Of a stretch of DNA of 13,870 nucleotides, positions 1 through 5,989 are shown in pieces (positions within the stretch are counted from its first letter, which is position 1; every line of letters starts with the position of its first letter). The position numbers and the translations under genes are program-made. The notes beneath the pieces were generated by a model. The model saw only the letters and a program-made list of their open reading frames with translations. It was not told where the DNA came from and did not search any database. Where the stretch lies: contig JBDQGZ010000043.1 of the NCBI GenBank assembly GCA_040265115.1, positions 1 to 13,870 of the forward strand, read 5' to 3'. Origin of the DNA: M55B157 sp040265115. Its GTDB lineage: Bacteria > Actinomycetota > Actinomycetes > S36-B12.

Positions 1-1080
1 CACGACGCAGCCGGCATAGACCTCGTCGTCGATATCGATGCTGATGTTGCCGTCGGTGACGGCGGGACTGATGAGTGCGAAGACGTTCATGGCGTACAGC
101 TGCGAGGCGTGCACGGGCATCTCGCTCGCGACATCCTTGCCTCCCCAGATCGACACACCACCGAGATCGAGGACCTCGCCAGCTACTGATCCTTCGACGT
201 TGCCCCCGCTCTCGCTGGCCAGGTCGACCACGACAGAGCCCGGCTTCATGGTCTCGACCATCGACCGGGTGACCAGTAGCGGTGCGGCGCGCCCGGGGAC
301 TGCCGCGGTCGTGATCACAGCATCCGAGTCGGCGATGTAAGGGGTGAGCAGTTCGCGCTGGCGAGCGGAGCGTTCCTCGGTCATCTCACGCGCATAACCA
401 CCAGCACCTTCGAGGGTCTCGAGTTCCAGGGTGATGAATGTGCCACCCATGCTTTTCACCTCGTCGGCGCTGGACGGCCGCACGTCGTAGGCGGAGACGC
501 GAGCTCCGAGTCGCTTGGCCGTGGCGATGGCCTGCAGTCCGGCGACACCGGCACCGAGAACGAGCACCTTCGCCGGCTGGATGGTGCCGGCTGCGGTCAT
601 GAACAAGGGGAAGAACTTCGGCAACCGGTGTGCGGCAACAAGGGCTGCTCGATAGCCGGTCACCAGCGCCTGGGAGGTCAGGGCATCCATGGACTGGGCT
701 CTCGAGATCCGCGGCACCAGGTCGAAGCTCATGCCGGTCGCGCCGGCGTCGCGCAGAGCTCGAATGGTGTCGGTGTCTTGAGCCGGGGACAGGAAGGACA
801 GGCAGATCGCTCCGGCCTTGACTCGCCGGGCCTTGGTGTATTCCAGGGGGCGGACGCTGGCGATGACGTCGGCCGCCTCGAGAGCGATCGACAGGTCATC
901 GGACGGAATGATGCGTGCGCCGGCAGCGGTGTAGTCGGCGTCAGGAGCGAAAGCGTGCTCGCCAGCCCCGGACTCGACAAGAACCTCTGCACCGATCTGA
1001 GTGAACTTCCCGATCACCGAGGGCAGCATCGCGACACGGCGCTCGCCGGGTCGTGTCTCTGCGGGGATGAGGATGCGCAT
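1..1080 (-). CDS. pntA: NAD(P) transhydrogenase subunit alpha (PntA/PntAA), 3' end outside window
   Basis: NAD(H)-binding subunit of the proton-translocating transhydrogenase, which couples hydride transfer between NAD(H) and NADP(H) to proton movement across the membrane. I translated the minus strand: 360 codons are open from the ATG at 1080 to the window edge. Diagnostic features are an N-terminal alanine-dehydrogenase/PNT domain (starts MRILIPAETRPGERRVAMLP), LSPAQD near residues 98-102, the family signature RISRAQSMDAL at 124-134, a Rossmann GAGVAG at 176-181 with Asp199 at the end of the second strand (consistent with NAD), and DLASESGGN near 286-294. No membrane segment is visible, so this looks like the split actinobacterial form in which the membrane part is a separate pntAB; pntAB and pntB would be expected at lower coordinates beyond the edge. 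Only a short C-terminal piece seems to be missing. A good GGAGG lies 7 nt before the start. Confidence 0.95.
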   Translation of the reverse strand, partial: MRILIPAETRPGERRVAMLPSVIGKFTQIGAEVLVESGAGEHAFAPDADYTAAGARIIPSDDLSIALEAADVIASVRPLEYTKARRVKAGAICLSFLSPAQDTDTIRALRDAGATGMSFDLVPRISRAQSMDALTSQALVTGYRAALVAAHRLPKFFPLFMTAAGTIQPAKVLVLGAGVAGLQAIATAKRLGARVSAYDVRPSSADEVKSMGGTFITLELETLEGAGGYAREMTEERSARQRELLTPYIADSDAVITTAAVPGRAAPLLVTRSMVETMKPGSVVVDLASESGGNVEGSVAGEVLDLGGVSIWGGKDVASEMPVHASQLYAMNVFALISPAVTDGNISIDIDDEVYAGCVV

Positions 1081-1087
1081 GTAAAAA

Positions 1088-1092
1088 CCTCC
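1088..1092 (-). promoter_or_regulatory. Ribosome binding site of pntA
   Basis: The plus strand reads CCTCC here, giving GGAGG on the minus strand, 7 nt before the ATG at 1080. It fixes the pntA start. Just upstream, within the 42-bp divergent spacer, the palindrome CCTAGG (1102-1107) gives a minus-strand TAGGCT (1105 to 1100) that could be a -10 element for pntA, with a very short leader; that part is weak. Confidence 0.7.
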
Positions 1093-1109
1093 GGGACGCA
1101 GCCTAGGGG

Positions 1110-1115
1110 TAGCGT
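1110..1115 (+). promoter_or_regulatory. Candidate -10 element (TAGCGT) for leaderless start of the tocopherol-cyclase-like gene
   Basis: TAGCGT matches the actinobacterial TANNNT -10 pattern and ends 7 nt before the ATG at 1123, the spacing expected if transcription starts at or next to the start codon. No convincing Shine-Dalgarno precedes this ATG, which favours leaderless translation. There is no recognisable -35 hexamer at the right distance, so the call rests on the -10 and its spacing alone. Confidence 0.35.
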
Positions 1116-1122
1116 CTTACTC

Positions 1123-2124
1123 ATGCGCAGCCCCCTCGCTGTTGTCCGTCAGACCCTTCGTCCGGAGGCCTTCCACGGTCGAGGAGTGCGCGGGGGCTTT
1201 TTCGAAGGCTGGTACGTCAAGGTCGTCAATGCCGATCAGTCGAGCCGATGGGCATTCATCCCCGGAGTTTTCCGTGGCGAAGATTCGGGCGCCCGCACCG
1301 ACGAGGCGTTCGTTCAGGTGCTCGATGGAGTGTCTGGCCGGTCGGAATATCACCGATACCCCACCGAGGATTTCTGGGCGTCCACGGATGACTTCGATGT
1401 GCGGGTCGGGCCGCATCGATTCACCGATCGGGGAATCGAGGTGAACTTCGACCACCTGCAGGCCAACATCGCCTACGCATCTCCGCTCGATCCTTGGCCG
1501 GTGACCCTGCGCCGACCGGGAATCATGGGTCCATACGCGTGGGTGCCGATGATGGAGTGCTACCACGGCGTGGTGTCCTTCGGGCACGGCCTGAGCGGCA
1601 ACCTGGTCCTCGACGGTGACGCGGTTTCGATGACGGGTGGTCACGGCTACATCGAGAAGGACTGGGGGCGAGCATTTCCCTCCGGCTATGTCTGGATGCA
1701 TTCCGCACACTTCGTCGATGCGCCCGGCACCACCCTCGTCGCCTCCGTGGCGATCATTCCCTGGGTCCGCTCGACCTTCCGGGGATACATTGTCGGGCTT
1801 CGCACCCGCGATCGGCTGCGAACCTGGGCGACCTACAACGGGTCGAAGGAGGTCGACCTGCGCATCGATGACTCACATGTCACCTGGGCCCTGGAAGGCC
1901 CTGATGGCCGATTGGAACTTCGGGCAGAACGCCGCCGGGGCGGCCTGCTGCACGCACCGATCCGATCACGCATGCATGAGCGCGTCGAGGAGACCCTCGA
2001 CGCGGTGATCGAGGTGACTTTGATCGATCCTGATGGCAGCGTGGTGATGGAGACCTCGGCGACGAGCGCAGGCTTGGAAGTGCATGGCGACCTGGAACGG
2101 CTCCTTGCCGTGGGCACTCGCTAG
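1123..2124 (+). CDS. Tocopherol-cyclase-family protein (333 aa), substrate unknown
   Basis: The protein resembles the tocopherol cyclase family (plant VTE1, cyanobacterial SlrI737-type). Visible family hallmarks are FFEGWYVKV at residues 26-34, GPYAWVPMMECYHGV at 136-150, and GYIEKDWGRAFP at 175-186, followed by a Trp/His-rich stretch (YVWMHSAHF) and an aromatic beta-rich second half. No signal peptide or membrane helix is evident, so it is probably cytosolic or peripheral. Known cyclases close the chromanol ring of vitamin E precursors; most actinobacteria are not known to make tocopherol, so the substrate here is open (another prenylquinone or lipid is possible). The open frame extends upstream to 628, but that part lies inside pntA on the other strand and looks nothing like the family. 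The ATG at 1123 places the first family motif about 20 residues in. No Shine-Dalgarno is clear. The gene is divergent from pntA by 42 bp and codon use resembles its neighbours. Confidence 0.8.
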   Translation: MRSPLAVVRQTLRPEAFHGRGVRGGFFEGWYVKVVNADQSSRWAFIPGVFRGEDSGARTDEAFVQVLDGVSGRSEYHRYPTEDFWASTDDFDVRVGPHRFTDRGIEVNFDHLQANIAYASPLDPWPVTLRRPGIMGPYAWVPMMECYHGVVSFGHGLSGNLVLDGDAVSMTGGHGYIEKDWGRAFPSGYVWMHSAHFVDAPGTTLVASVAIIPWVRSTFRGYIVGLRTRDRLRTWATYNGSKEVDLRIDDSHVTWALEGPDGRLELRAERRRGGLLHAPIRSRMHERVEETLDAVIEVTLIDPDGSVVMETSATSAGLEVHGDLERLLAVGTR

Positions 2125-2162
2125 ATATCCCCAACTCCACCGCCACAACTGACTCCACAGAT

Positions 2163-2200
2163 CTTCCGCTGACCCTGGTCCCCGGGTAGGGGCCCGGAAG
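2163..2200 (+). other. Inverted-repeat structure between the cyclase-like gene and the pilin genes
   Basis: CTTCCG (2163-2168) pairs with CGGAAG (2195-2200), and inside it CCCT (2173-2176) pairs with AGGG (2188-2191). There is no T-run after it. It could weakly terminate the upstream gene or form part of the pilin mRNA leader. The rest of the 142-bp gap holds two smaller elements, GGCG-CGA-CGCC (2225-2235) and the palindrome ACGGCCGT (2236-2243). I saw no clear promoter in the gap. Confidence 0.35.
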
Positions 2201-2266
2201 ACGGTAGGCACCGCGTCCGAGCAGGGCGCGACGCCACGGCCGTCCGCCGTATACCAGGGAGTCACC

Positions 2267-2464
2267 ATGCGATCAGTTCTCTTCGTTCGTCGCACCACCC
2301 GTCATCTCAAGGACGAGGCCGGTCTCACCACCGCCGAATACGCCGTCGGCACTGTTGCCGTCGCTGGCCTCGGCGGGCTGCTGTTGAAGCTGCTCACCTC
2401 TGACCCTGTCCGAGATCTGCTCTGGGGATTGTTCTCCAGCGCCCTGTCGTCCTTTTTCGGCTGA
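2267..2464 (+). CDS. DUF4244 Flp/Tad-type pilin-like protein (65 aa)
   Basis: This is a small pilin-like protein of the DUF4244 family (Rv3656c-like), presumed substrate of a type IV prepilin peptidase and part of a Tad-type fibre. A basic leader (RRTTRHLKDEAG, residues 8-19) ends at Gly19 and is followed by LTTAEY, matching the Flp cleavage pattern G/xxxxEY with Glu at +5. Cleavage would leave a 46-residue mature peptide with a hydrophobic stretch (about 26-43) and an amphipathic C-terminal end. AGGGAG at 2256-2261, 5 nt before the ATG, supports the start. The gene is first of three co-directional pilus genes, 48 bp before the TadE-like gene. Family membership is recognised by motif and gene order; fibre formation is inferred. 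Confidence 0.85.
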   Translation: MRSVLFVRRTTRHLKDEAGLTTAEYAVGTVAVAGLGGLLLKLLTSDPVRDLLWGLFSSALSSFFG

Positions 2465-2500
2465 TCCAGGGCTTTGGCTGATCTAGATCTTCGGTTGATT

Positions 2501-2505
2501 GGAGG
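2501..2505 (+). promoter_or_regulatory. Ribosome binding site that sets the TadE-like start
   Basis: GGAGG ends 7 nt before the ATG at 2513. The frame is open upstream to a TTG at 2474, but that codon has no ribosome binding site, and starting there would place the GGAGG inside the gene. Confidence 0.7.
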
Positions 2506-2512
2506 TGTGGGG

Positions 2513-2893
2513 ATGGTGAACATGAACAAGTGTCGACGGCGACGCGGTGAGCAGGGCAACACGATGGTGGAGTTGATGTTCGCCATCCCCGCGCTGGTGC
2601 TCGTCCTTCTTGCCCTGTTCTGGCTGTCCATGCTCGGACTGTCGCAGGCACGAGCGGCTGATCTTGCGCAACAGGCAGCACGATCACTTGCCCGCGATGC
2701 GGACATGTCCGTCATCGACGATCTCGTCGATCGAGTGATGCCGGGCGCCACTGTCACATCGACCGGAACAGCGCGGATAGTGGAAGCGATCGTCACCCAG
2801 GAGGTGTCCGCACCAGTTCCGATTCTGTCGGGGCTGTCGATCACTGTCCGAGCGTCGGCGACAGCTGCGCGAGAGCCAGGGGTCGGGCCATGA
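2513..2893 (+). CDS. TadE-like pseudopilin (126 aa)
   Basis: A TadE-family minor pilin (Rv3655c-like), expected to be inserted in the membrane by one N-terminal helix and possibly processed by a prepilin peptidase. The basic leader KCRRRRGEQG (6-15) is followed by NTMVEL, placing Glu20 at +5 after Gly15, and then by a hydrophobic helix (about 21-42, AIPALVLVLLALFWLSM). The next segment, QARAADLAQQAARSLARD, is the Ala-rich stretch typical of TadE proteins. The remaining 60 or so residues are extracytoplasmic and weakly conserved. The start at 2513 is chosen from the GGAGG 7 nt upstream. The last four bases overlap the next start as ATGA, indicating translational coupling in one operon. Confidence 0.85.
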   Translation: MVNMNKCRRRRGEQGNTMVELMFAIPALVLVLLALFWLSMLGLSQARAADLAQQAARSLARDADMSVIDDLVDRVMPGATVTSTGTARIVEAIVTQEVSAPVPILSGLSITVRASATAAREPGVGP

Positions 2894-3273
2894 CCGATGA
2901 CCGTTACGACCGTGGAGCAGGCACGGTTCTCACCCTCGTTCTCATGCCGATCGCCCTGATCGGCATCGCCATGCTCTGGGTGTTCGTCGACCTTGCCATG
3001 GTGCGAACGAAGGCTGCCGGTGCCGCTGATCTGGCAGCCCTCGCGGGCGCTCCATTCGTGCTGGAATTCCCGGCTCGTGCGTGCGAGATGGCATCGCATG
3101 TCGCTGAACGCAACGACGCAACGATCGTGCTCTGCGAGATCGAGGGGCTCGACATCACCGTCGAAACACTCGTCCACTCGCAGGGGATCGCCTCCCGCTT
3201 TGCGGCATGGATCGGAGTGGAGTTGCCGGCGGTTCGACACCGTGCCCGCGCCGGGTTCGCTGGCGGGCTGTGA
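2890..3273 (+). CDS. Rv3654c-like TadE/TadG-related pilus protein (127 aa)
   Basis: This is the third member of the actinobacterial pilin trio, corresponding to Rv3654c-type proteins. It begins RGAGTVLTLVLMPIALIGIAM, a single hydrophobic helix of about 12-34, followed by the hallmark KAAGAADLAALAGA (41-54), the Ala-rich segment shared by this family and by TadG N-termini. Cys65 and Cys82 (in RACEMA and VLCEIEG) are spaced as in relatives and could form a disulfide outside the membrane. The ATG overlaps the preceding stop (ATGA, 2890-2893), so translation is probably coupled. Its role in the pilus system is not established; the assignment rests on motif and gene order. It ends the operon; no further pilus gene follows. 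Confidence 0.8.
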   Translation: MTDDRYDRGAGTVLTLVLMPIALIGIAMLWVFVDLAMVRTKAAGAADLAALAGAPFVLEFPARACEMASHVAERNDATIVLCEIEGLDITVETLVHSQGIASRFAAWIGVELPAVRHRARAGFAGGL

Positions 3274-3310
3274 TGCGCCTCACGCATTCGGGACACCGTT
3301 GTCAGCGGTG
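3273..3310 (+). terminator. Two successive hairpins at the end of the pilin operon
   Basis: ATGCG (3273-3277) pairs with CGCAT (3283-3287) across a 5-nt loop, beginning at the last base of the stop codon. CACCGT (3294-3299) pairs with GCGGTG (3305-3310) with one G-T wobble. Neither is followed by a T-run, so this is a weak, GC-type terminator candidate at best. The rest of the gap to 3404 shows no clear promoter; TTGTCA at 3299-3304 has no -10 at a suitable spacing. Confidence 0.3.
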
Positions 3311-3404
3311 AGTCACGAGACATCACCATAGAAGTCACCGAACGGCAACCCCGATCGAGTAGCAAGAGTCATGTCATTGCGAAAACCTTCACGAGAGGCT
3401 GACG

Positions 3405-3587
3405 TTGAACACCACGCAGGCGAACACCACCCTTGAGTCGTCGTTGACCCCCGAGCTTTCTCCGATCCCGGTCACGGGTAGCTGGTTTGGTCGTTACGGA
3501 ATGGCGCCCTACACCCTGATCGGCATCTATGCTCCGTCTCCTGTCTCACCAGACGAGGTGACCGAGCGCAGCGTCGACGCTGCCTAG
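3405..3587 (+). CDS. Hypothetical small protein (60 aa), TTG start
   Basis: I do not recognise this ORF. In favour of it: GAGAGG (3393-3398) sits 6 nt before the TTG; about three quarters of third positions are G or C, as in real genes here; and its TAG interlocks exactly with the convergent helicase TAG (CTAG, 3584-3587). Against it: a TTG start, short length, and no family I can name. The peptide has a Thr/Ser/Asn-rich first third, an aromatic middle (SWFGRYGMAPYTLIGIYAP, about residues 26-44) and an acidic end. There are no Cys, no signal peptide and no membrane helix. A leader-plus-core precursor peptide would look similar, but no modifying enzyme is nearby, so that is only an idea. A short unexpressed frame remains possible. 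Confidence 0.45.
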   Translation: MNTTQANTTLESSLTPELSPIPVTGSWFGRYGMAPYTLIGIYAPSPVSPDEVTERSVDAA

Positions 3588-5884
3588 CTCAGCAACACGT
3601 CCAACAGGCGCACCGCGCCCCGCTTGTCCAGTGGGTCGTTTCCGTTCCCGCATTTGGGGGATTGGATGCATGCCGGACAACCGTCGGTGCATCGGCATGA
3701 CGCAATGGTGGCGCGCGTCGCGCTGAGCCATTGACGCGCGATCGTGAACGCGCGATCGGCGAATCCAGCGCCGCCAGGGTGACCGTCGTAGACCATGACC
3801 GTGCAGCGCTCCGTGTCTGGATGGTGTGGGGTGGAGACCCCTCCGATATCCCATCGGTCACAGGACGCCAGCAGGGGCAGGATCCCGATCGAGGCGTGTT
3901 CTGCGGCATGTGCGGCACCCGCGATGTCTTCAAGCTCGGTCAGGGCGGCTGCCGCTAATTGTTCGTTCGTCACCGTCCACCACACTGCCCGGGTCCTCAG
4001 GCTCCGCTCGGGAAGATCCAGGCTCTCCTCGCCCAGGATCTCGCCGGTCGCGTAGCGCCGCTTCACGAAACCCACCACCTGACTGGTGACCTCAACCTCG
4101 CCGCGGCTGAGTGTCGCTGCGCCCCACTCCACTTCTTCATCGACCGACAGGATCCGATAGTCCGCGACGTCAGCTGCAGTCGTGGAGTAGTCGGTGATGG
4201 TGGCCTCGAGGAAAGCGACATCCGAGTCAAGATCGAGTTCGCGGACGAGATAGCTGCTGCCTTGGTGAACGTAGATTGCGCCGGTGTGTACTGTCGAGTG
4301 TGCGCGGCTGGCGTCGACGGTTCCGAGTAGTCGCCCCGTGTCGACTTCCACGAGTTGAACGGGTGATCCGCTACCACCTCTCAGATCAATCAGATCTGTC
4401 GCTGGTTCCCTGCGGGTGTAGTACCAGCCGGTCGGTCGTCGCCTGAGCAGTCCACGTTCAGCCAGGATCGGCAGCAGGCCCGGTGCGCTCGAACCGAACC
4501 ATCGTTGGGCTTCATCCGCGGTCAGGGGAATCTCCGCGGCGGAGGCGGTGAGGTGTGGGCCGAGTAGATGGGGGTTTTCCGGATCGGTGACCACGGCCTC
4601 CACCGGCTGGCCGAAGATCACCTCGGGATGGTCGAGCACATACCGATCGAGTGGATCTTCCCGTGCCACGAACACTCCGAGTGCCTCGCCGTGGGTGCGT
4701 CCGGCCCGGCCCCACTGCTGCCACAGCGATGCCCGTGTTCCGGGCCAACCAGCGACGAGCACCGCATCGAGGCCGGAGATGTCGATGCCGAGTTCCAGCG
4801 CATTGGTGGTTGCCACGGCGGTCAGTTCACCGGTTCGAAGTGCCTGCTCGAGGGCCCGGCGCTCCTCGGGGAGGTAGCCGCCTCGGTAAGCCGCGATCTG
4901 CTCGGGCAGCGAGGGATCGACCTCGGCGAGATCATCCTTCGCCAGCATGGCGGTGACCTCCGCTCCCCGCCTCGATCGCACGAAGGCCAGACTGCGGACC
5001 CCCCTGACGGTGAGATCAGCGAGCAGGTCGGCAGTCTCAGGGATTACTGAGCGCCATCCGTCATCGGTGTCGGGCGGTTGCCACAGCACGGCCGAGAGCG
5101 CAGCGCGAGGTCCGGTGTCGGTGTCGATCACGGTCACCTCGTCGGTGGAGGCCCCGATGAGCCGGGCGAAGGCCGCCTCCGGCTCAGCCATGGTGGCGGA
5201 TGCGGCGAGGACCACCGGGTCGGATCCGTAGTGGGCGGCGAGGCGGCGCAGCCGACGCAGGACTAGCGAGACATGGGAGCCGAACACCCCGCGATAGAGG
5301 TGCGCCTCGTCGATGATGATCGCTCGCAACCCCTTCAGGACACGTGACCATGCCCGGTGGCGGGGGAGTAAGGAGTGATGGATCAGATCAGGGTTAGTGA
5401 GGATGTACTGGGCATGGGCGCGCACCCAGCGCCGCTCGTCCACGGGGGTGTCGCCGTCGTAGGTCGCCACTCGTAGCCCTGGGACGCCGAGATCGCTGAG
5501 GGACCGCCACTGGTCATGGGCGAGCGCCTTCGTGGGGGCGAGGTAGAGAACGCTGGCCCGCTCGTCCTCCAGCAGGTCGGTGAGCGCGGCAAGCCACAGC
5601 GCCAGGGTTTTGCCCGAGGCGGTGCCGGTCGCGAGCAGGGTGTGTCGGCCGGTGTGAGCCGCCTCCGCCGCCGCCACCTGATGAGCCCAGGGGGCGTCGA
5701 TCCCCCGAGCTCGAATAGCGTCGAGAAGGCTCGGCGCGAGCCAGCTAGGCCATTCGGCGATCTGACCGATTCGAGCAGGCAGGCGTTCGACGTGGCGTGC
5801 GGATCCGGGGCCGGAGAGAACCTGCTCGAGGCTCCCCAACCGACCGGACTCCATGGCGGCGAGTATGCCCCGGTCCTGTGTCAT
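3584..5884 (-). CDS. DEAH-box superfamily 2 helicase with C-terminal Cys cluster (Rv3649/MrfA-like, 766 aa)
   Basis: This is an ATP-dependent helicase of the YprA/MrfA and Rv3649 type, probably acting in DNA repair; B. subtilis MrfA works on mitomycin damage. Visible motifs in order are WAHQ (66-69, Q motif), TGTASGKT (86-93, Walker A), TNPD (163-166), DEAH (192-195), SAT (229-231), TTNALELGIDI (359-369, motif V) and QQWGRAGRT (389-397, motif VI). The C-terminal DUF1998/MZB-type region ends with five close cysteines (730, 732, 736, 739, 745), four of which would be expected to bind zinc. The length is normal for actinobacterial members. The frame is open up to 6100, but that segment covers the hppA start, so I take the ATG at 5884, with GGGGAA 7 nt upstream. 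Divergent from hppA; no MrfB-like exonuclease is adjacent. The stop overlaps the small convergent ORF at 3405-3587. Confidence 0.9.
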   Translation of the reverse strand: MTQDRGILAAMESGRLGSLEQVLSGPGSARHVERLPARIGQIAEWPSWLAPSLLDAIRARGIDAPWAHQVAAAEAAHTGRHTLLATGTASGKTLALWLAALTDLLEDERASVLYLAPTKALAHDQWRSLSDLGVPGLRVATYDGDTPVDERRWVRAHAQYILTNPDLIHHSLLPRHRAWSRVLKGLRAIIIDEAHLYRGVFGSHVSLVLRRLRRLAAHYGSDPVVLAASATMAEPEAAFARLIGASTDEVTVIDTDTGPRAALSAVLWQPPDTDDGWRSVIPETADLLADLTVRGVRSLAFVRSRRGAEVTAMLAKDDLAEVDPSLPEQIAAYRGGYLPEERRALEQALRTGELTAVATTNALELGIDISGLDAVLVAGWPGTRASLWQQWGRAGRTHGEALGVFVAREDPLDRYVLDHPEVIFGQPVEAVVTDPENPHLLGPHLTASAAEIPLTADEAQRWFGSSAPGLLPILAERGLLRRRPTGWYYTRREPATDLIDLRGGSGSPVQLVEVDTGRLLGTVDASRAHSTVHTGAIYVHQGSSYLVRELDLDSDVAFLEATITDYSTTAADVADYRILSVDEEVEWGAATLSRGEVEVTSQVVGFVKRRYATGEILGEESLDLPERSLRTRAVWWTVTNEQLAAAALTELEDIAGAAHAAEHASIGILPLLASCDRWDIGGVSTPHHPDTERCTVMVYDGHPGGAGFADRAFTIARQWLSATRATIASCRCTDGCPACIQSPKCGNGNDPLDKRGAVRLLDVLLS

Positions 5885-5931
5885 CGGCTCGTTCCCCGTG
5901 ACCCCTGGGGAGGGCCCAGCGTGAACGTGCG

Positions 5932-5937
5932 TAAACT
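5932..5937 (+). promoter_or_regulatory. Candidate -10 element (TAAACT) of hppA
   Basis: TAAACT fits TANNNT, has a TG just upstream, and would start transcription near 5944, leaving a leader of about 45 nt before the hppA ATG. No good -35 is visible. The divergent spacer (5885-5989) also contains a small hairpin, CTGGG/CCCAG (5905-5909 with 5915-5919), within the presumed helicase leader. Confidence 0.35.
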
Positions 5938-5979
5938 GCGCCGAAGTTTCAGTCGGGTTACACGTCCCGTCCGCCTGCC

Positions 5980-5985
5980 AAGGAG
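5980..5985 (+). promoter_or_regulatory. Ribosome binding site of hppA
   Basis: AAGGAG ends 4 nt before the ATG at 5990. The gap is short, but the only other nearby in-frame ATG (6011) would be 25 nt away, so 5990 is preferred. Confidence 0.65.
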
Positions 5986-5989
5986 ACCC

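Noticed and set aside
628..1122. 165-codon upstream extension of the tocopherol-cyclase-like frame
   Set aside because: It lies antisense to the strongly conserved pntA and has no family similarity; the first cyclase motif comes just after the ATG at 1123.
2474..2512. TTG start for the TadE-like gene
   Set aside because: There is no ribosome binding site before 2474, while GGAGG sits 7 nt before the ATG at 2513.
2302..3240. Antisense 312-codon frame across the three pilin genes
   Set aside because: Its product is rich in Arg, Ser, Thr and His without domains, typical of an open frame opposite GC-rich coding DNA; the sense genes have clear motifs and ATGA coupling.
3371..3436. 21-codon ORF starting ATG at 3371
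   Set aside because: It is short, has no good ribosome binding site and overlaps the better-supported TTG frame at 3405.
5516..5989. 158-codon upstream extension of the hppA frame
   Set aside because: It covers the helicase N-terminus on the other strand, is not hydrophobic, and the family N-terminus begins at 5990 after AAGGAG.
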